Shown here piece by piece: positions 19,304 through 30,965 of a stretch of 48,138 nt of DNA. The notes beneath the pieces were generated by a model. It saw only the letters and a list, made by a program, of their open reading frames with translations, did not search any database and had not been told where the DNA came from. Origin of the DNA: Microvirga sp. GTDB lineage: Bacteria > Pseudomonadota > Alphaproteobacteria > Rhizobiales > Beijerinckiaceae. Where the stretch lies: contig JAKOMT010000010.1 in NCBI GenBank assembly GCA_022241475.1, positions 1-48,138 of the forward strand, read 5' to 3'. The position numbers were made by a program, and so were the translations under genes. How positions within the stretch are numbered: position 1 is the stretch's first letter; each line of letters opens with the position of its first letter.

Positions 19304-19466
19304 CCCCCATCCCCCGCGCGCGTCACCCCTGACCCAACCTGACACGCCAACCCCAACGTGAGAAGCCGCGCCAGCGCCATCTCCGGGCGCGCCGCGCGCT
19401 CCCCCGCCCCCGCTCTCCCGAAATCCTGTGGGCGGAATGACTTGACCCGTCTGCGCAGGGACTTAA

Positions 19467-21998
<2,532 letters not shown>

Positions 21999-22304
21999 GC
22001 GAAGCGGACCGCGCGCATCACGTCTGGCCGCTTGGATTGCCGGGCGCCAGCGCGCATCCGACGGCATGATCGCGGGAGACGCGGGCGCAGAGTTTTCGCT
22101 CGATCCGCGCGGGGTCATCCCGAACTGAACGGGTCAGCGATTTTGCAGTGACGCGGAGAGCGTTTCGGCGGCGCTTGACGCCAGCCCACTTGGAAATGAA
22201 AGCCTGTTTCGCCGCGCTAGCCTCGCGACGACGTAACAAAGCCGTTATCTGACTGCAGCGTTCAGAGTTCTGGCATTTATTCCAAATGCAATGAAAGCTC
22301 CGTC
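21999..22304. other. Intergenic region between gyrB and the PAS-GGDEF gene
   Basis: About 306 bases. No coding frame with recognisable content and no strong terminator is seen; AAGCGG and CCGCTT flank a loop of about 20 bases just after gyrB. The right half (around 22160-22300) is less GC-rich and probably carries the promoter of the diguanylate cyclase gene. Confidence 0.4.
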
Positions 22305-23222
22305 ATGACCAGCTTTGGAACAATCGCAGAAACTGCTCTGCTTGCCCTGGTTGAAGCTACGGGGGACGCCATACTGGTCACATCTTCCAGTGACCTCAAC
22401 CAGCCCGGCCCGAGCATCATTTACGTGAATCCAGCCTTTTGCAGGATTTCCGGATATTCGAAGGAAGAGGTTTTAGGCAAGAGCCCGCGCATCCTGCAGG
22501 GGCCGGGGACTTGCAGGAGCGCGCTCGCCCGGATCGGAAAGGCGCTCCGGGCCGGCCTCGAATGCCGGGAAGAGCTGCTCAACTATTCCAAGAACGGCAC
22601 GCCCTATTGGCTCGACATCCACATCGTGCCGCTGCGCGACGAAACCGGAGCCATCCAGTATTTCGGCGCGATCGAGAGGGACGTCACGCAGAAACGGAGC
22701 GTCGTCGAGCGCCTCGAGCGTCTCGCGCTCGAAGACTTGCTGACGGGCATCGGCAACCGAGCAGCGCTCCAGGATCATATGGAGGAACTTGCGCAATCAT
22801 CGACCGCCGGGGGCGCGGAGACGCCCTGCATGCTCCTGTTCGATCTGGATGGGTTCAAGGAGATCAATGACACGCTCGGGCATATCGCCGGGGACGAGAT
22901 CCTGCGGCGTTTCGCCGGATATGTCGCCTCGACCCTGCGCCGGGACGATTTCATGGCGAGGCTCGGCGGAGACGAGTTCGTCGCTATTCTGAAAGGCTAC
23001 ACGCCGGACGCTGCGCTGTCGTTCGCGGAACAGGTGGTGGCGAACCTGGCGGAGATGGAAGTCAGCGGCGCCAGCAGGATCGGCGTCAGCGTCGGGATGA
23101 CGTGTTTTCAGCCAGGCGATGAGATGGTGGCGGTGATCGCCAGGGCCGACACTGCGCTCTATCGCGCAAAGGACGCCGGCAGGGGCGTCGTGCGGGTCTA
23201 TTCGCGCTCCCAGGTCGCGTGA
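22305..23222 (+). CDS. Diguanylate cyclase with LOV-like PAS domain
   Basis: A 305-residue cytosolic signalling protein. Residues about 10-128 form a PAS domain strongly resembling LOV domains (GKSPRILQGPGT, then NYSKNGTPYW and YFGAIERDVT), but the adduct-forming Cys of the LOV motif GXNCRFLQ is Pro61 here. Residues about 140-300 form a GGDEF domain with an intact active-site GGDEF (221-225) and a product-inhibition I-site RRDD (212-215) five residues before it, so it should make c-di-GMP. No membrane segment is visible. The input is unlikely to be classical blue-light photochemistry. Confidence 0.93.
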   Translation: MTSFGTIAETALLALVEATGDAILVTSSSDLNQPGPSIIYVNPAFCRISGYSKEEVLGKSPRILQGPGTCRSALARIGKALRAGLECREELLNYSKNGTPYWLDIHIVPLRDETGAIQYFGAIERDVTQKRSVVERLERLALEDLLTGIGNRAALQDHMEELAQSSTAGGAETPCMLLFDLDGFKEINDTLGHIAGDEILRRFAGYVASTLRRDDFMARLGGDEFVAILKGYTPDAALSFAEQVVANLAEMEVSGASRIGVSVGMTCFQPGDEMVAVIARADTALYRAKDAGRGVVRVYSRSQVA

Positions 23223-23226
23223 TCGG

Positions 23227-23270
23227 CAGGCGGTCGATCGGCGCGAAGTTCCGCACCGATCGACCGCCTG
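23227..23270. terminator. Bidirectional hairpin between convergent genes
   Basis: CAGGCGGTCGATCGG and CCGATCGACCGCCTG form a perfect 15-bp stem with a 14-base loop. It lies in the 66-base gap between the ends of the PAS-GGDEF gene and the convergent Bug-type gene, so it can serve both. No long T tract follows on either strand. Confidence 0.75.
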
Positions 23271-23288
23271 TCTCGACGCCGACTGGCG

Positions 23289-24242
23289 TCAGTTCGCCTC
23301 GATGCCGCGCTCCTGCGCGAGGGTTTTCCACTGCTCGATCTCGCGCTCGACGAGGGTGCCGAATTCCTCCTGCGAGTAGCCGCGCGAGACCGATTCCAGG
23401 CCCGCCATGAATTCACGCGCGCCGTCGCTCGCCATCACGTCGTTGATGTCGGCGTTGAGCTTCGCGACCACGTCGTCGGGCGTGCCGGCCGGCGCGAAGA
23501 CGCCGAACCACAATCCCGTCGACGCGCCGTCGATTCCCGCGCTCGCCGTCGTCATCACGTCGGGCAGCGCTTCGGCCGGCTCGTCGCCCATCACCGCGAG
23601 CGCCTTGAGATTGCCGTTGCGCACGTTGGCGACGAGCGTCGCGAGCGATCCGACGTAAATGTCCATGCGTCCGCCGAGGAGGTCCGCCGTCAGTTCGGCG
23701 CCGCCGCGATAGTGCACGGGCGTGACTTCGACGCCGGAGGCGGCGCTGAACAATTCACCCGCGAAATGCGTGGCGCTGCCGAGGCCCGCGGTGGCGAGGA
23801 AGATCTCGCGCGTCTTGGCCTCTTCGATGAAGGAGGCGAGGTCTTCCGACTGGACGTTGGAGCCGCCGACCATGATGAACTGGCTGAACCCCACCATCGT
23901 GATCGGGATGAGATCGATGAGAGGATCGTAAGGCAGTTCCGCGAACACGGCCGGCGCCGTCGTGTAGGCCGACGAGGTGAAGAGCAGCGTCAGCCCGTCC
24001 GGATCCGCGCGGGCGACATATTCGGTGCCGATGGTCGAGCCCGCCCCGGGGCGGTTCTCGACCACGACGGGCTGATCCCAGCGCTCGCGAAGCTGGTTGG
24101 CGAGATAGCGGGCGACGGCGTCGTTCGACGCCCCCGGGCCGAACGGGACGATCAGATTGACCTGTCCCGTGGGATAATCCTGCGCGACGGTGAAGGTGGT
24201 GGACGCCAGCAGAGCCGCCGTGACGGCGATGATGCGTTTCAT
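23289..24242 (-). CDS. Bug/TctC-type tripartite tricarboxylate transporter substrate-binding protein
   Basis: A 317-residue periplasmic binding protein with a signal peptide (MKRIIAVTAALLASTTFTVA, cleaved near residue 20). IVPFGPGASNDAVARYLA and VENRPGAGSTIGTEYVA are signatures of the Bug family, which binds carboxylates such as tricarboxylates, aromatic acids or amino acids. No TctA/TctB membrane genes are nearby, so it is an orphan and would have to use a transporter encoded elsewhere. GGGAGGG lies upstream of ATG 24242. It is 82 bases downstream of the ThDP-enzyme gene, in one probable operon under the divergent LysR regulator. Confidence 0.9.
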   Translation of the reverse strand: MKRIIAVTAALLASTTFTVAQDYPTGQVNLIVPFGPGASNDAVARYLANQLRERWDQPVVVENRPGAGSTIGTEYVARADPDGLTLLFTSSAYTTAPAVFAELPYDPLIDLIPITMVGFSQFIMVGGSNVQSEDLASFIEEAKTREIFLATAGLGSATHFAGELFSAASGVEVTPVHYRGGAELTADLLGGRMDIYVGSLATLVANVRNGNLKALAVMGDEPAEALPDVMTTASAGIDGASTGLWFGVFAPAGTPDDVVAKLNADINDVMASDGAREFMAGLESVSRGYSQEEFGTLVEREIEQWKTLAQERGIEAN

Positions 24243-24324
24243 GATGTTCCCTCCCCAGGGTTATTGGAAATTTCTTGTTGCGGTTTCTTGTTGTTGTGTT
24301 CGACGCCGGACCGTTCGGGCCCGT

Positions 24325-25983
24325 TCAGCGCTTCGTCGCCCGGCTCATGACGGGCGACATGACCTGGTCCGAGACCTGGAAGTCCAGAACCATGGCGGTG
24401 TCGCCGCCCTCGAACTCCTTGATCAGAGCCGGAACCTGTTCGAGATCGGTGACGACGGCGCCGCGCAGCCCGAAGCCGCGGGCGATCGCCGCGAGATCGG
24501 TGCGGCCGTAGATCGCGCCGTGGTCGCTGAGCTTGTCGGCGCGCAGCTTGTGGATCTCGGAGCCGAACGCGCCGTCGTTGAAGATGCACAGAAGCATCTT
24601 GATCCCGTAGCGGCGCAACGTCTCGAGTTCCTGCGCGTGCATCATCAGCCCGCCGTCGCCGTCGAAGAGCACGACCGGCTCCTTCGGCGCCGTCGCCGCC
24701 ATGCCGATCGCATAGGACAGACCGTTGCCGATCGCGCCAAACTCGCGGATCGTCAGAAAGCGCTCCGCCGACACGCCGTGAATATGCGCGGCGAAATAGG
24801 AGCAATGGCCGGACGAGTTGACGTAGCGCCAGGTCTTTGGAAGCGCCTCGTCGAGACAGGCGACGACGTCGCGCGGATCGATCGTCCCCGCGGGAACCTC
24901 GTAGGGGGTCTCGTCGGCGCGCTCCTCGCGGATGCGGCGAGCGAACGTGGCGACGTCCCAACCGCTGTCGCCCTGACGCCCCCCCGCCGCTTCGAGCGCC
25001 CCGATCAGGGTCTCGACCGTGAGCTGCGCGTCGCCCGCGATCACGAACTCCGCGTTCTTCTGGCCGTTCTTGAGCGCCGGGGGCTGATCGTCGATCAGGA
25101 TGACGTCTTCCGGCTTGAACAACTTGTTGGAATCGCTCGAATGCTGGGAGAGGCTCGCGCCGACGGCGATGATCAGGTCGCTCGCCTCGAACGCCTCCCG
25201 GGTGACGCGATGGGCGAACCCGCCCGTGATGCCGATCGAGCGCGGGTCCCCCGCGAACAGCCCGCGCACGGGCAGCGTCTCGGCGAGCGCCGCATCGCAA
25301 CGCTCCGCCAGCGTGACGCAGGCCGCAGCGGCTCCCGACGCCTTGGCCCCGCGTCCGCCGATGACGATGATCCGCTTCGCGGCGCGAATGCGCTCGACCG
25401 CGCGCGCAACGTAATCGGGATGCGGAATGCGCGGGCCGGTGTCGGGCACGAGCTCCGCCGACGGGCGGTAGGCGCCGAATTCGATCATCTGCTGCTGCAT
25501 GTCGAGCGGCACGCCGATCACGACGGGACGGCGTTCGGTGCGCGCGATCAGGAACGCCTCGCGCATCTGCGCCACGACCTGCTTCATGCTGTGGGCGGAA
25601 ATGTAATGGGCGCCCGCGCCGCGCACGAGCGGCGCCTGGTCGATCGCCTGATTGTACCAGGCGGCGTGCAGCGGCGATTCTCCGACGAACACGAGGAGCG
25701 GGATGCGCGCCTGCGCGGCGGTGGCGAGCGCCGTCATGATCTGGGTCAGGCCGGGACCGCAGGTGACGGACGCGACGCCGACCTTGCCCGTCGCCGAGGC
25801 GTAGGCGGTGGCCATGGCGCAGGCGCAGTGCTCGTGCCGGACGTGATAGGACTTGACGCCCTCATTTTCCGAATAGCTCGCCTCCCAGTGCATGTTGCCG
25901 TCGCCCGTCAGGGTGAAGACGACGTCGACCCCTTCTTTGACGAAGATGTCGGACAAGGCTCTATAAAGGCGCATTTCGGACAT
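24325..25983 (-). CDS. Thiamine-diphosphate-dependent enzyme (acetolactate-synthase/decarboxylase-like)
   Basis: A 552-residue ThDP enzyme with the three-domain architecture of acetolactate synthase and benzoylformate decarboxylase. The catalytic Glu51 that activates the cofactor is in HVRHEHCACAMA. The C-terminal ThDP/Mg motif GDGGLMMHAQELETL with a downstream IFNDGAFG matches GDG-X(24-27)-N. The substrate is unknown; a 2-oxo acid decarboxylase or oxalyl-CoA-decarboxylase-like activity fits the neighbouring carboxylate-binding protein. It is divergent from the LysR gene with an AT-rich operator-like region in between. Confidence 0.9.
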   Translation of the reverse strand: MSEMRLYRALSDIFVKEGVDVVFTLTGDGNMHWEASYSENEGVKSYHVRHEHCACAMATAYASATGKVGVASVTCGPGLTQIMTALATAAQARIPLLVFVGESPLHAAWYNQAIDQAPLVRGAGAHYISAHSMKQVVAQMREAFLIARTERRPVVIGVPLDMQQQMIEFGAYRPSAELVPDTGPRIPHPDYVARAVERIRAAKRIIVIGGRGAKASGAAAACVTLAERCDAALAETLPVRGLFAGDPRSIGITGGFAHRVTREAFEASDLIIAVGASLSQHSSDSNKLFKPEDVILIDDQPPALKNGQKNAEFVIAGDAQLTVETLIGALEAAGGRQGDSGWDVATFARRIREERADETPYEVPAGTIDPRDVVACLDEALPKTWRYVNSSGHCSYFAAHIHGVSAERFLTIREFGAIGNGLSYAIGMAATAPKEPVVLFDGDGGLMMHAQELETLRRYGIKMLLCIFNDGAFGSEIHKLRADKLSDHGAIYGRTDLAAIARGFGLRGAVVTDLEQVPALIKEFEGGDTAMVLDFQVSDQVMSPVMSRATKR

Positions 25984-26050
25984 GGGGTCTCCTCAGACGT
26001 CGACGCAGCTCAACGGCGCGTAGACGCATCCCTTACTAGGATTTAGATCT

Positions 26051-26078
26051 TATATACAGAAGTATACACGTATATACT
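26051..26078. promoter_or_regulatory. Operator-like palindrome in the ThDP-enzyme/LysR divergent region
   Basis: AGTATACACGTATATACT (26061-26078) is an 18-base palindrome with a single mismatched pair, in a conspicuous AT-rich patch within GC-rich DNA. A third TATATAC lies just to its left (26051-26057), giving three similar half-sites. It sits between the divergent ThDP-enzyme and LysR genes, about 70 bases before the former start. LysR regulators commonly bind such T-N11-A-type dyads next to their own gene, so binding by this regulator is the likeliest reading. Confidence 0.55.
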
Positions 26079-26269
26079 CTCGGATCAAGACTGGAGGGCG
26101 GTGCTCGAACGGCGCGACGGCGCCCATGCGACGGTCGCGGAGACGTCGCGTCGCCGACGCCGCTGGTCGGCGGCCGGCTGATTTCTCGAGGAAACGCGTC
26201 GAAAGCCGGCGGCGGAAGGCACGGCAATTGCATGAATGCTCGCGCGCCTCTCCCGGGAAGACCGCGACG

Positions 26270-27247
26270 ATGGACATCGAACCGACGCAGGCTAAGGAAA
26301 AGAACCTCGATCTGCGCCTCCTCCACCAATTCGTGGAGATTTGCGGGCAGCCTACTCTCGCGGCGGCCGCCGCCGCTTTGGGCGTCAGCAAGCCTGCAAT
26401 TTCGCAGATCGTGACCCGCCTCGAAAGCGAGCTCGGCGTCGCGCTGTTCGAGCGCGGCCGGTCCGGCCTGCGCCTCCTGCCGGCGGGGCGGCGGCTGCTG
26501 GAGCTGGCCCAAACGATCATCGCCGACGAGCGCACGGCGCTCGCCGAGATGCGATCGTTTCGCAGCCATCCGATCCCGCGACTGCGGGTCTACGTGATGG
26601 AGAGCATCTCGCCGATCGTGGCGCCGGCCCTGTACGAGGCGCTGTCCGAGCAGGTGGGCTCGATCTCGATCGAATCCGGACGCAGCGGCACCTGCGTCAA
26701 CGAATTCCTGCGCGGGGACATCGATATTCTCGTGTCGACGGAGCTGTTCGAGGACATGGCGGCGTCCGTCGACGTGCACCTGCTCTGCAGCCAGGATCTC
26801 TGCCTCGTCGCGCCGCACGCCTTCGCCGGGGCGGGCTCGTCGCTGGCCGAGCTCGCCGAGGAGCTCCCGCTCGTGCGCGCTCCGGAGAATACGCGCATGC
26901 ACGCCGCGATCGCGCGCTACCTCGCCATCTGCGGGGTCACGCCGCGGCGCGAACTCGCCTGCCGTTCGGTCGGCGCGACCATCGAGATCGTCAGGGCGGG
27001 GCGCGGGTGGACGCTGCTGCCGCCGCTCGCGATGAGCGCCCACCGCGACTTTCTCGACGTCATCTCGATCATCCCCCTGCCCGGCCGGCCGCCGGCGCAG
27101 ACCATCGCGCTCGCCGCCGACCGCGACCGGTTTCTCGAAACGCCGGCCGCGATCGCGCTGGCCTGCCGCGGAGCGCTTCAGGAGCGTCTGCGGCAGGTGG
27201 CGTCCGGGCGGTCCGCCTCCGCGCTCGGAGCCGTGCGCGTCTACTGA
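26270..27247 (+). CDS. LysR family transcriptional regulator
   Basis: A 325-residue regulator. An N-terminal winged helix-turn-helix (LRLLHQFVEICGQPTLAAAAAALGVSKP with the recognition part SKPAISQIVTRLE) is followed by the linker helix and a periplasmic-binding-protein-like effector domain. ATG 26270 has GGGAAG upstream and begins MDIEPTQ; the longer frame upstream codes for Arg-rich non-family sequence. It is divergent from the ThDP-enzyme/Bug operon and probably controls it through the palindrome at 26061. Its last seven bases overlap the convergent amidase end. Confidence 0.92.
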   Translation: MDIEPTQAKEKNLDLRLLHQFVEICGQPTLAAAAAALGVSKPAISQIVTRLESELGVALFERGRSGLRLLPAGRRLLELAQTIIADERTALAEMRSFRSHPIPRLRVYVMESISPIVAPALYEALSEQVGSISIESGRSGTCVNEFLRGDIDILVSTELFEDMAASVDVHLLCSQDLCLVAPHAFAGAGSSLAELAEELPLVRAPENTRMHAAIARYLAICGVTPRRELACRSVGATIEIVRAGRGWTLLPPLAMSAHRDFLDVISIIPLPGRPPAQTIALAADRDRFLETPAAIALACRGALQERLRQVASGRSASALGAVRVY

Positions 27248-28875
27248 GCCGGAGCCGGGGCGCGGAAGGTGGCGATGGACGCGTCGAACCGCGACGCGGG
27301 CCGGGGGACCGCAGCGCCGGCCGACGCGCTGCGGCGCATTCCCCGGGCGTATGCCGCCGCGTCGACGACGCCTTCCGGCAGAGCGTGGAGCGCGGCGAAC
27401 GCGGTCGCGCCGCCGGATTCCAGAGCGCTGACCGCATCGACGTCGAGGGTGATCGGCGGATAGGAGCGCGGATCGGACCCGGCCGCGAGCGGCGGCCTGC
27501 GCGGCGCGCGAGCGACCGCGCGCTCATAGGCGTGGGCGATGGCGAGAACGCGCGCCTCTGAGAAATATGGACCGACGATCTGCGCGCTCGTCGGAAGTCC
27601 GGCCTCGTCGAAGCCCGTCGGCAGCGCGTGCGCCGGGTGTCCCGAGAGGCTGAAGATCGCCGTCGTCGAGGCGCCCATGAACGCCCGCACGGCGTCCGGA
27701 TCGCGGTAGCTCGGCGCGGTGCGGAAGTTCGTCGGCATGATGAGCGCGTCGAATTGCGCGAAGAGCCCGTCGATCCCGCGCGCCAGCTCGCCCCGTCGCC
27801 GCAGGGCTGCGATGTAGTCGATGGCGCGGATCGAGGCGCCCATGGTCAGCGCTTCGCGCACCTCGCGGCCGATCTGGCCCGGATCGGCGCGGAAATCCGC
27901 TTCGTGGGCGCAGGCTCGCTCCGAGCCGCTGATCAGCACCGTCGTCTCGCGGTAGCGCGCCGGCGCCTCCGGCAGCGCGGCGTCCACGAGAATCGCGCCG
28001 GAGGCCGCAAGGACCGAGGCCAGTTCCTCGAGACCCGCGGCGACCGCCGGATCGAGCGTGACGCCCGGGAATTCGCGCACCACGCCGATGCGCAGGCCGG
28101 CGACCCCGTCCTGGAGCGTCGCCTCATAATCGGGCACGACGATGTCGACCGTCGCCGGGTCGCGCGGATCGACGCCCACGAGCGCCTGCAGCACGAGAGC
28201 GCAGTCCCGGGCCGAGCGCGCCATGGGCCCGATCACGTCGAGCGACCAGCTGTTGGGCAGCACGCCGAAGCGGCTCGCGAGCCCGTAGGTCGGCTTCAGG
28301 CCGTGCAATCCGCAGGCCGAAGCCGGGACGCGAATCGAACCGCCCGTGTCCGAGCCGAGCGCGTAGGTCGCGAGCCCCGCCGCCACGGCGGCCGCCGATC
28401 CGGTCGAGGAGCCGCCGGGAAAGTGGTCCGCCGCCCAGGGATTGCGGGCGTGCGGATGCGCGGCGTCGTGGAACTGGACGCCGAGCCCCGTGCCGTATTC
28501 CCAGGTGTTGAGTTTGCCCATGAGCACGCCGCCGGCGGCCCGCAGGCGCTCGACGGCGGCGGAGTCGAATTCCGTGACGTTGCCGGCGAGGAGCCGCGCA
28601 TTGGCCGTCGTCGCAAGACCGCGCGTGGCGTAATTGTCCTTCACGCCATAAGGAACGCCAGCGAGCGCCGAGCGCCCGACGAGGGCCTCCGCGTCGATCG
28701 CCGCCCGCCGAGCGCCATCGGCGTCGACGACGAGATACGCGCCGGTCACGTGATCGACCTCGGCGATGCGCGCGAGCGTCGCCTCGACGAGATCGATCGG
28801 CTTCAGCGAGCCGCCTGCGAAGGCGTCGCGGGCCTCGGCGACGCCGAGATAGCACATGTCTTCTTGCGTCATCAT
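27241..28875 (-). CDS. Amidase signature family hydrolase
   Basis: A 544-residue amidase-signature enzyme that hydrolyses amide bonds. The Ser-cisSer-Lys triad is visible: Lys79 in GVPYGVKDNYAT, the Ser of GGSSTGSAAA (about 154-163) and nucleophile Ser180 in SDTGGSIRVPAS. Substrate is unknown, and GatA is excluded by context and by lack of gatB/gatC. Start 28875 gives ATGATG, and its ATGA overlaps the stop of the ABC ATPase gene. As last gene of the dpp-type operon it probably degrades an imported amide or peptide-like compound. Confidence 0.92.
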   Translation of the reverse strand: MMTQEDMCYLGVAEARDAFAGGSLKPIDLVEATLARIAEVDHVTGAYLVVDADGARRAAIDAEALVGRSALAGVPYGVKDNYATRGLATTANARLLAGNVTEFDSAAVERLRAAGGVLMGKLNTWEYGTGLGVQFHDAAHPHARNPWAADHFPGGSSTGSAAAVAAGLATYALGSDTGGSIRVPASACGLHGLKPTYGLASRFGVLPNSWSLDVIGPMARSARDCALVLQALVGVDPRDPATVDIVVPDYEATLQDGVAGLRIGVVREFPGVTLDPAVAAGLEELASVLAASGAILVDAALPEAPARYRETTVLISGSERACAHEADFRADPGQIGREVREALTMGASIRAIDYIAALRRRGELARGIDGLFAQFDALIMPTNFRTAPSYRDPDAVRAFMGASTTAIFSLSGHPAHALPTGFDEAGLPTSAQIVGPYFSEARVLAIAHAYERAVARAPRRPPLAAGSDPRSYPPITLDVDAVSALESGGATAFAALHALPEGVVDAAAYARGMRRSASAGAAVPRPASRFDASIATFRAPAPAQ

Positions 28876-29879
28876 ACGGTCTCCTCGGCGCGAACGGAGA
28901 AAGGCTCGAGCTCGTCGGCGCGCGCGCAGCGGACGAGATGCGTTGGTGAAACGGGCGCGAGTTCGGGCATCCCGGCGGCGCAGCGCGGGAGCGCGTAACC
29001 GCAGCGAGGCGCGAAGCTGCATCCGGGCGGGAGCGCTGAGAGATCGGGAGGGCTCCCCTTGATCGCCTCGAGCCGCGTCCCGACGAGCTCCGAGGTCACG
29101 ACGGAGCGCAAGAGACCGCGCGCGTATGGGTGTCCCGGACCGGAGAGCACGTCCTCTGTCGACCCGTGTTCGACGAACCGCCCGGCGTACATGACGGCCA
29201 CCTCGTCGGCGATCTCGCAGGCGACGCCGACGTCGTGGGTGACGAAGAGCGTCGCCATCCCGAGTTCGCGCTGCAGATCGCGCAGCAACAGCAGCACCTG
29301 AATCTGCACCGTTGCGTCGAGCGCCGTCGTCGGCTCGTCCGCGATCAGCACCTTCGGCCGGCAGGAGAGCGCGAGCGCGATCATCGCGCGCTGGCGCAGC
29401 CCGCCCGAGAGCTCGTGCGGATAGGCCTCGAGCCGGCGCGCGGCGGAGGGCACCTGCACCAGTTCGAGCAGGTCGAGCGCGCGTCGGCGCGCGGTCTCCC
29501 AACTGACGTTCTCGTGGGCGCGGACCGTCTCCGCGATCTGGCGCCCGATGGTGAAGGTGGGGTCGAGCGCGGTCGCGGGCTCCTGGAAGATCATCGACAC
29601 GAGCGAGCCGCGAATGCGCGGGAGCTCGCGCTCGCGCAGTGCGAGAATATCGACCCCGTCGATGACGACCTTCCCGCGGATGGTGGCGCTCCTCGGCACG
29701 AGGCGCATCAGCGCGCGCATCGTCATGCTCTTACCCGAACCGGATTCGCCCAGCACGCACAGCACCTTGCCGGCCTCGAGCGTGAAGTCGACGCCGTGCA
29801 GGATCGTCGTGCGGCTGTCCGCGTTGCGGACCTCGACACGCAGGTCGGACACCTGCACCAGGGGAGAGGACGCGCTCAT
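28872..29879 (-). CDS. Peptide/nickel-type ABC transporter ATP-binding protein (DppD-like)
   Basis: A 335-residue ABC ATPase: Walker [10 protein letters not shown] (about 42), ABC signature LSGGLRQR (about 155), Walker [13 protein letters not shown], and the C-terminal oligopeptide-transporter domain with a Cys-rich [14 protein letters not shown] segment near 280-295. ATG 29879 overlaps the stop of the DppF-like gene as ATGA; longer upstream reading is not family-like. It forms a heterodimer with the preceding ATPase in the importer. Confidence 0.93.
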   Translation of the reverse strand: MSASSPLVQVSDLRVEVRNADSRTTILHGVDFTLEAGKVLCVLGESGSGKSMTMRALMRLVPRSATIRGKVVIDGVDILALRERELPRIRGSLVSMIFQEPATALDPTFTIGRQIAETVRAHENVSWETARRRALDLLELVQVPSAARRLEAYPHELSGGLRQRAMIALALSCRPKVLIADEPTTALDATVQIQVLLLLRDLQRELGMATLFVTHDVGVACEIADEVAVMYAGRFVEHGSTEDVLSGPGHPYARGLLRSVVTSELVGTRLEAIKGSPPDLSALPPGCSFAPRCGYALPRCAAGMPELAPVSPTHLVRCARADELEPFSVRAEETV

Positions 29880-30961
29880 GACAGGGCTCCCGCGGTTGCG
29901 AGCCCGTGGCCCGAGCCCGGCGTCGCCGCGTGGCAGGCGACGGGGTGTGGTCCGGCGCCGAGGCGAGGCTCGACGCGCGCGCAAACCTCCTCGGCGATGG
30001 CGCAGCGGGTGCGGAAGCGGCAGCCGCTCGGCGGATCGATGGGGCTCGGCGGATCGCCCGAGAGCGGGGCCTGGGTGCGCCGCCGCTTCGGGTCCATGCT
30101 CGGGCGCGAGGCGAGGAGCGCCTGCGTGTAGGGATGGCGCGGGGATTCGTAGATTTCGGAGACGGGGCCGATCTCGACGACCTTGCCGAGATACATCACC
30201 AGAACCCGATCGCTGACGTAGCGCACGACGTTGAGATCGTGGGAGATGAAGACGTAGGTCAGCGACAATCGCTCGCGCAGGTCCTGGAGGAGATTGAGGA
30301 TCTGCGCCTCGATCGACTTGTCGAGCGCGGAGACCGACTCGTCGAGGATCAGCAGGCGCGGCGACATCGCGAGCGCGCGGGCGATGTTGACGCGCTGGCG
30401 CTGGCCTCCGGACAATTCGTGCGGATAGCGCCCCGCGAACGAGTCGGGCGTCAACCCCACGAGCCCAAGCGTCTCGTGCGCGAGCTGGCGCGCCGTCGCC
30501 TTGCCGGCGCCCGCCGCGCGCGGCCCGAACGCGATCGTCTGCTCCAGCGTCAGGCGGGGATTGAGCGAAGCGTGGCTGTCCTGAAACACCATCTGCGCCG
30601 AGCGCTGCAATTCCCTGACGGTGAGCCCGTCGCGGGCGCCGATCTTCATGCCGTCGAAGACGATGTCGCCCGCGTCCTGTCGGGCGAGCTGCATCAGAAG
30701 CCGCGCCATCGTCGACTTGCCGCAGCCGGATTCGCCGACGACCCCGAGCGTTTCGCCCTTGGCGACCTCGAATCCGACGCCGTCGACGGCGCGCACCACG
30801 TCTCGCTTGGCGCCTGCGCCCCGGCTCTCGAGCGTGAAGTGCTTGACGAGCCCCTCGACGATGAGAAGGGGCTGGCGGGGGCCGCCGACGTCCGGCATCG
30901 GCGCGAGGAGCGCTTCGTCGGCCGGCGTCAACGCGCCCGTCGGAAGAGTTCTCTGCAACAC
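29876..30961 (-). CDS. Peptide/nickel-type ABC transporter ATP-binding protein (DppF-like)
   Basis: A 361-residue ABC ATPase: Walker A GESGCGKST (about 79-87), ABC signature LSGGQRQR, Walker B LLILDESVSALD, and a C-terminal oligo_HPY domain (HPYTQALLASRP, CRFRTRCAIAEEVC). It is the second nucleotide-binding subunit of the dpp-type importer. Gene order is unusual in that the DppF-like gene precedes the DppD-like gene. It follows the DppC-like gene by four bases. Confidence 0.93.
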   Translation of the reverse strand: MLQRTLPTGALTPADEALLAPMPDVGGPRQPLLIVEGLVKHFTLESRGAGAKRDVVRAVDGVGFEVAKGETLGVVGESGCGKSTMARLLMQLARQDAGDIVFDGMKIGARDGLTVRELQRSAQMVFQDSHASLNPRLTLEQTIAFGPRAAGAGKATARQLAHETLGLVGLTPDSFAGRYPHELSGGQRQRVNIARALAMSPRLLILDESVSALDKSIEAQILNLLQDLRERLSLTYVFISHDLNVVRYVSDRVLVMYLGKVVEIGPVSEIYESPRHPYTQALLASRPSMDPKRRRTQAPLSGDPPSPIDPPSGCRFRTRCAIAEEVCARVEPRLGAGPHPVACHAATPGSGHGLATAGALS

Positions 30962-30965
30962 GGGC

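Noticed and set aside
27241..29502. A single 753-codon frame combining amidase with an upstream Arg-rich part
   Set aside because: The upstream part is antisense-like sequence inside the ABC ATPase gene; the amidase begins at ATG 28875 with an ATGA overlap.
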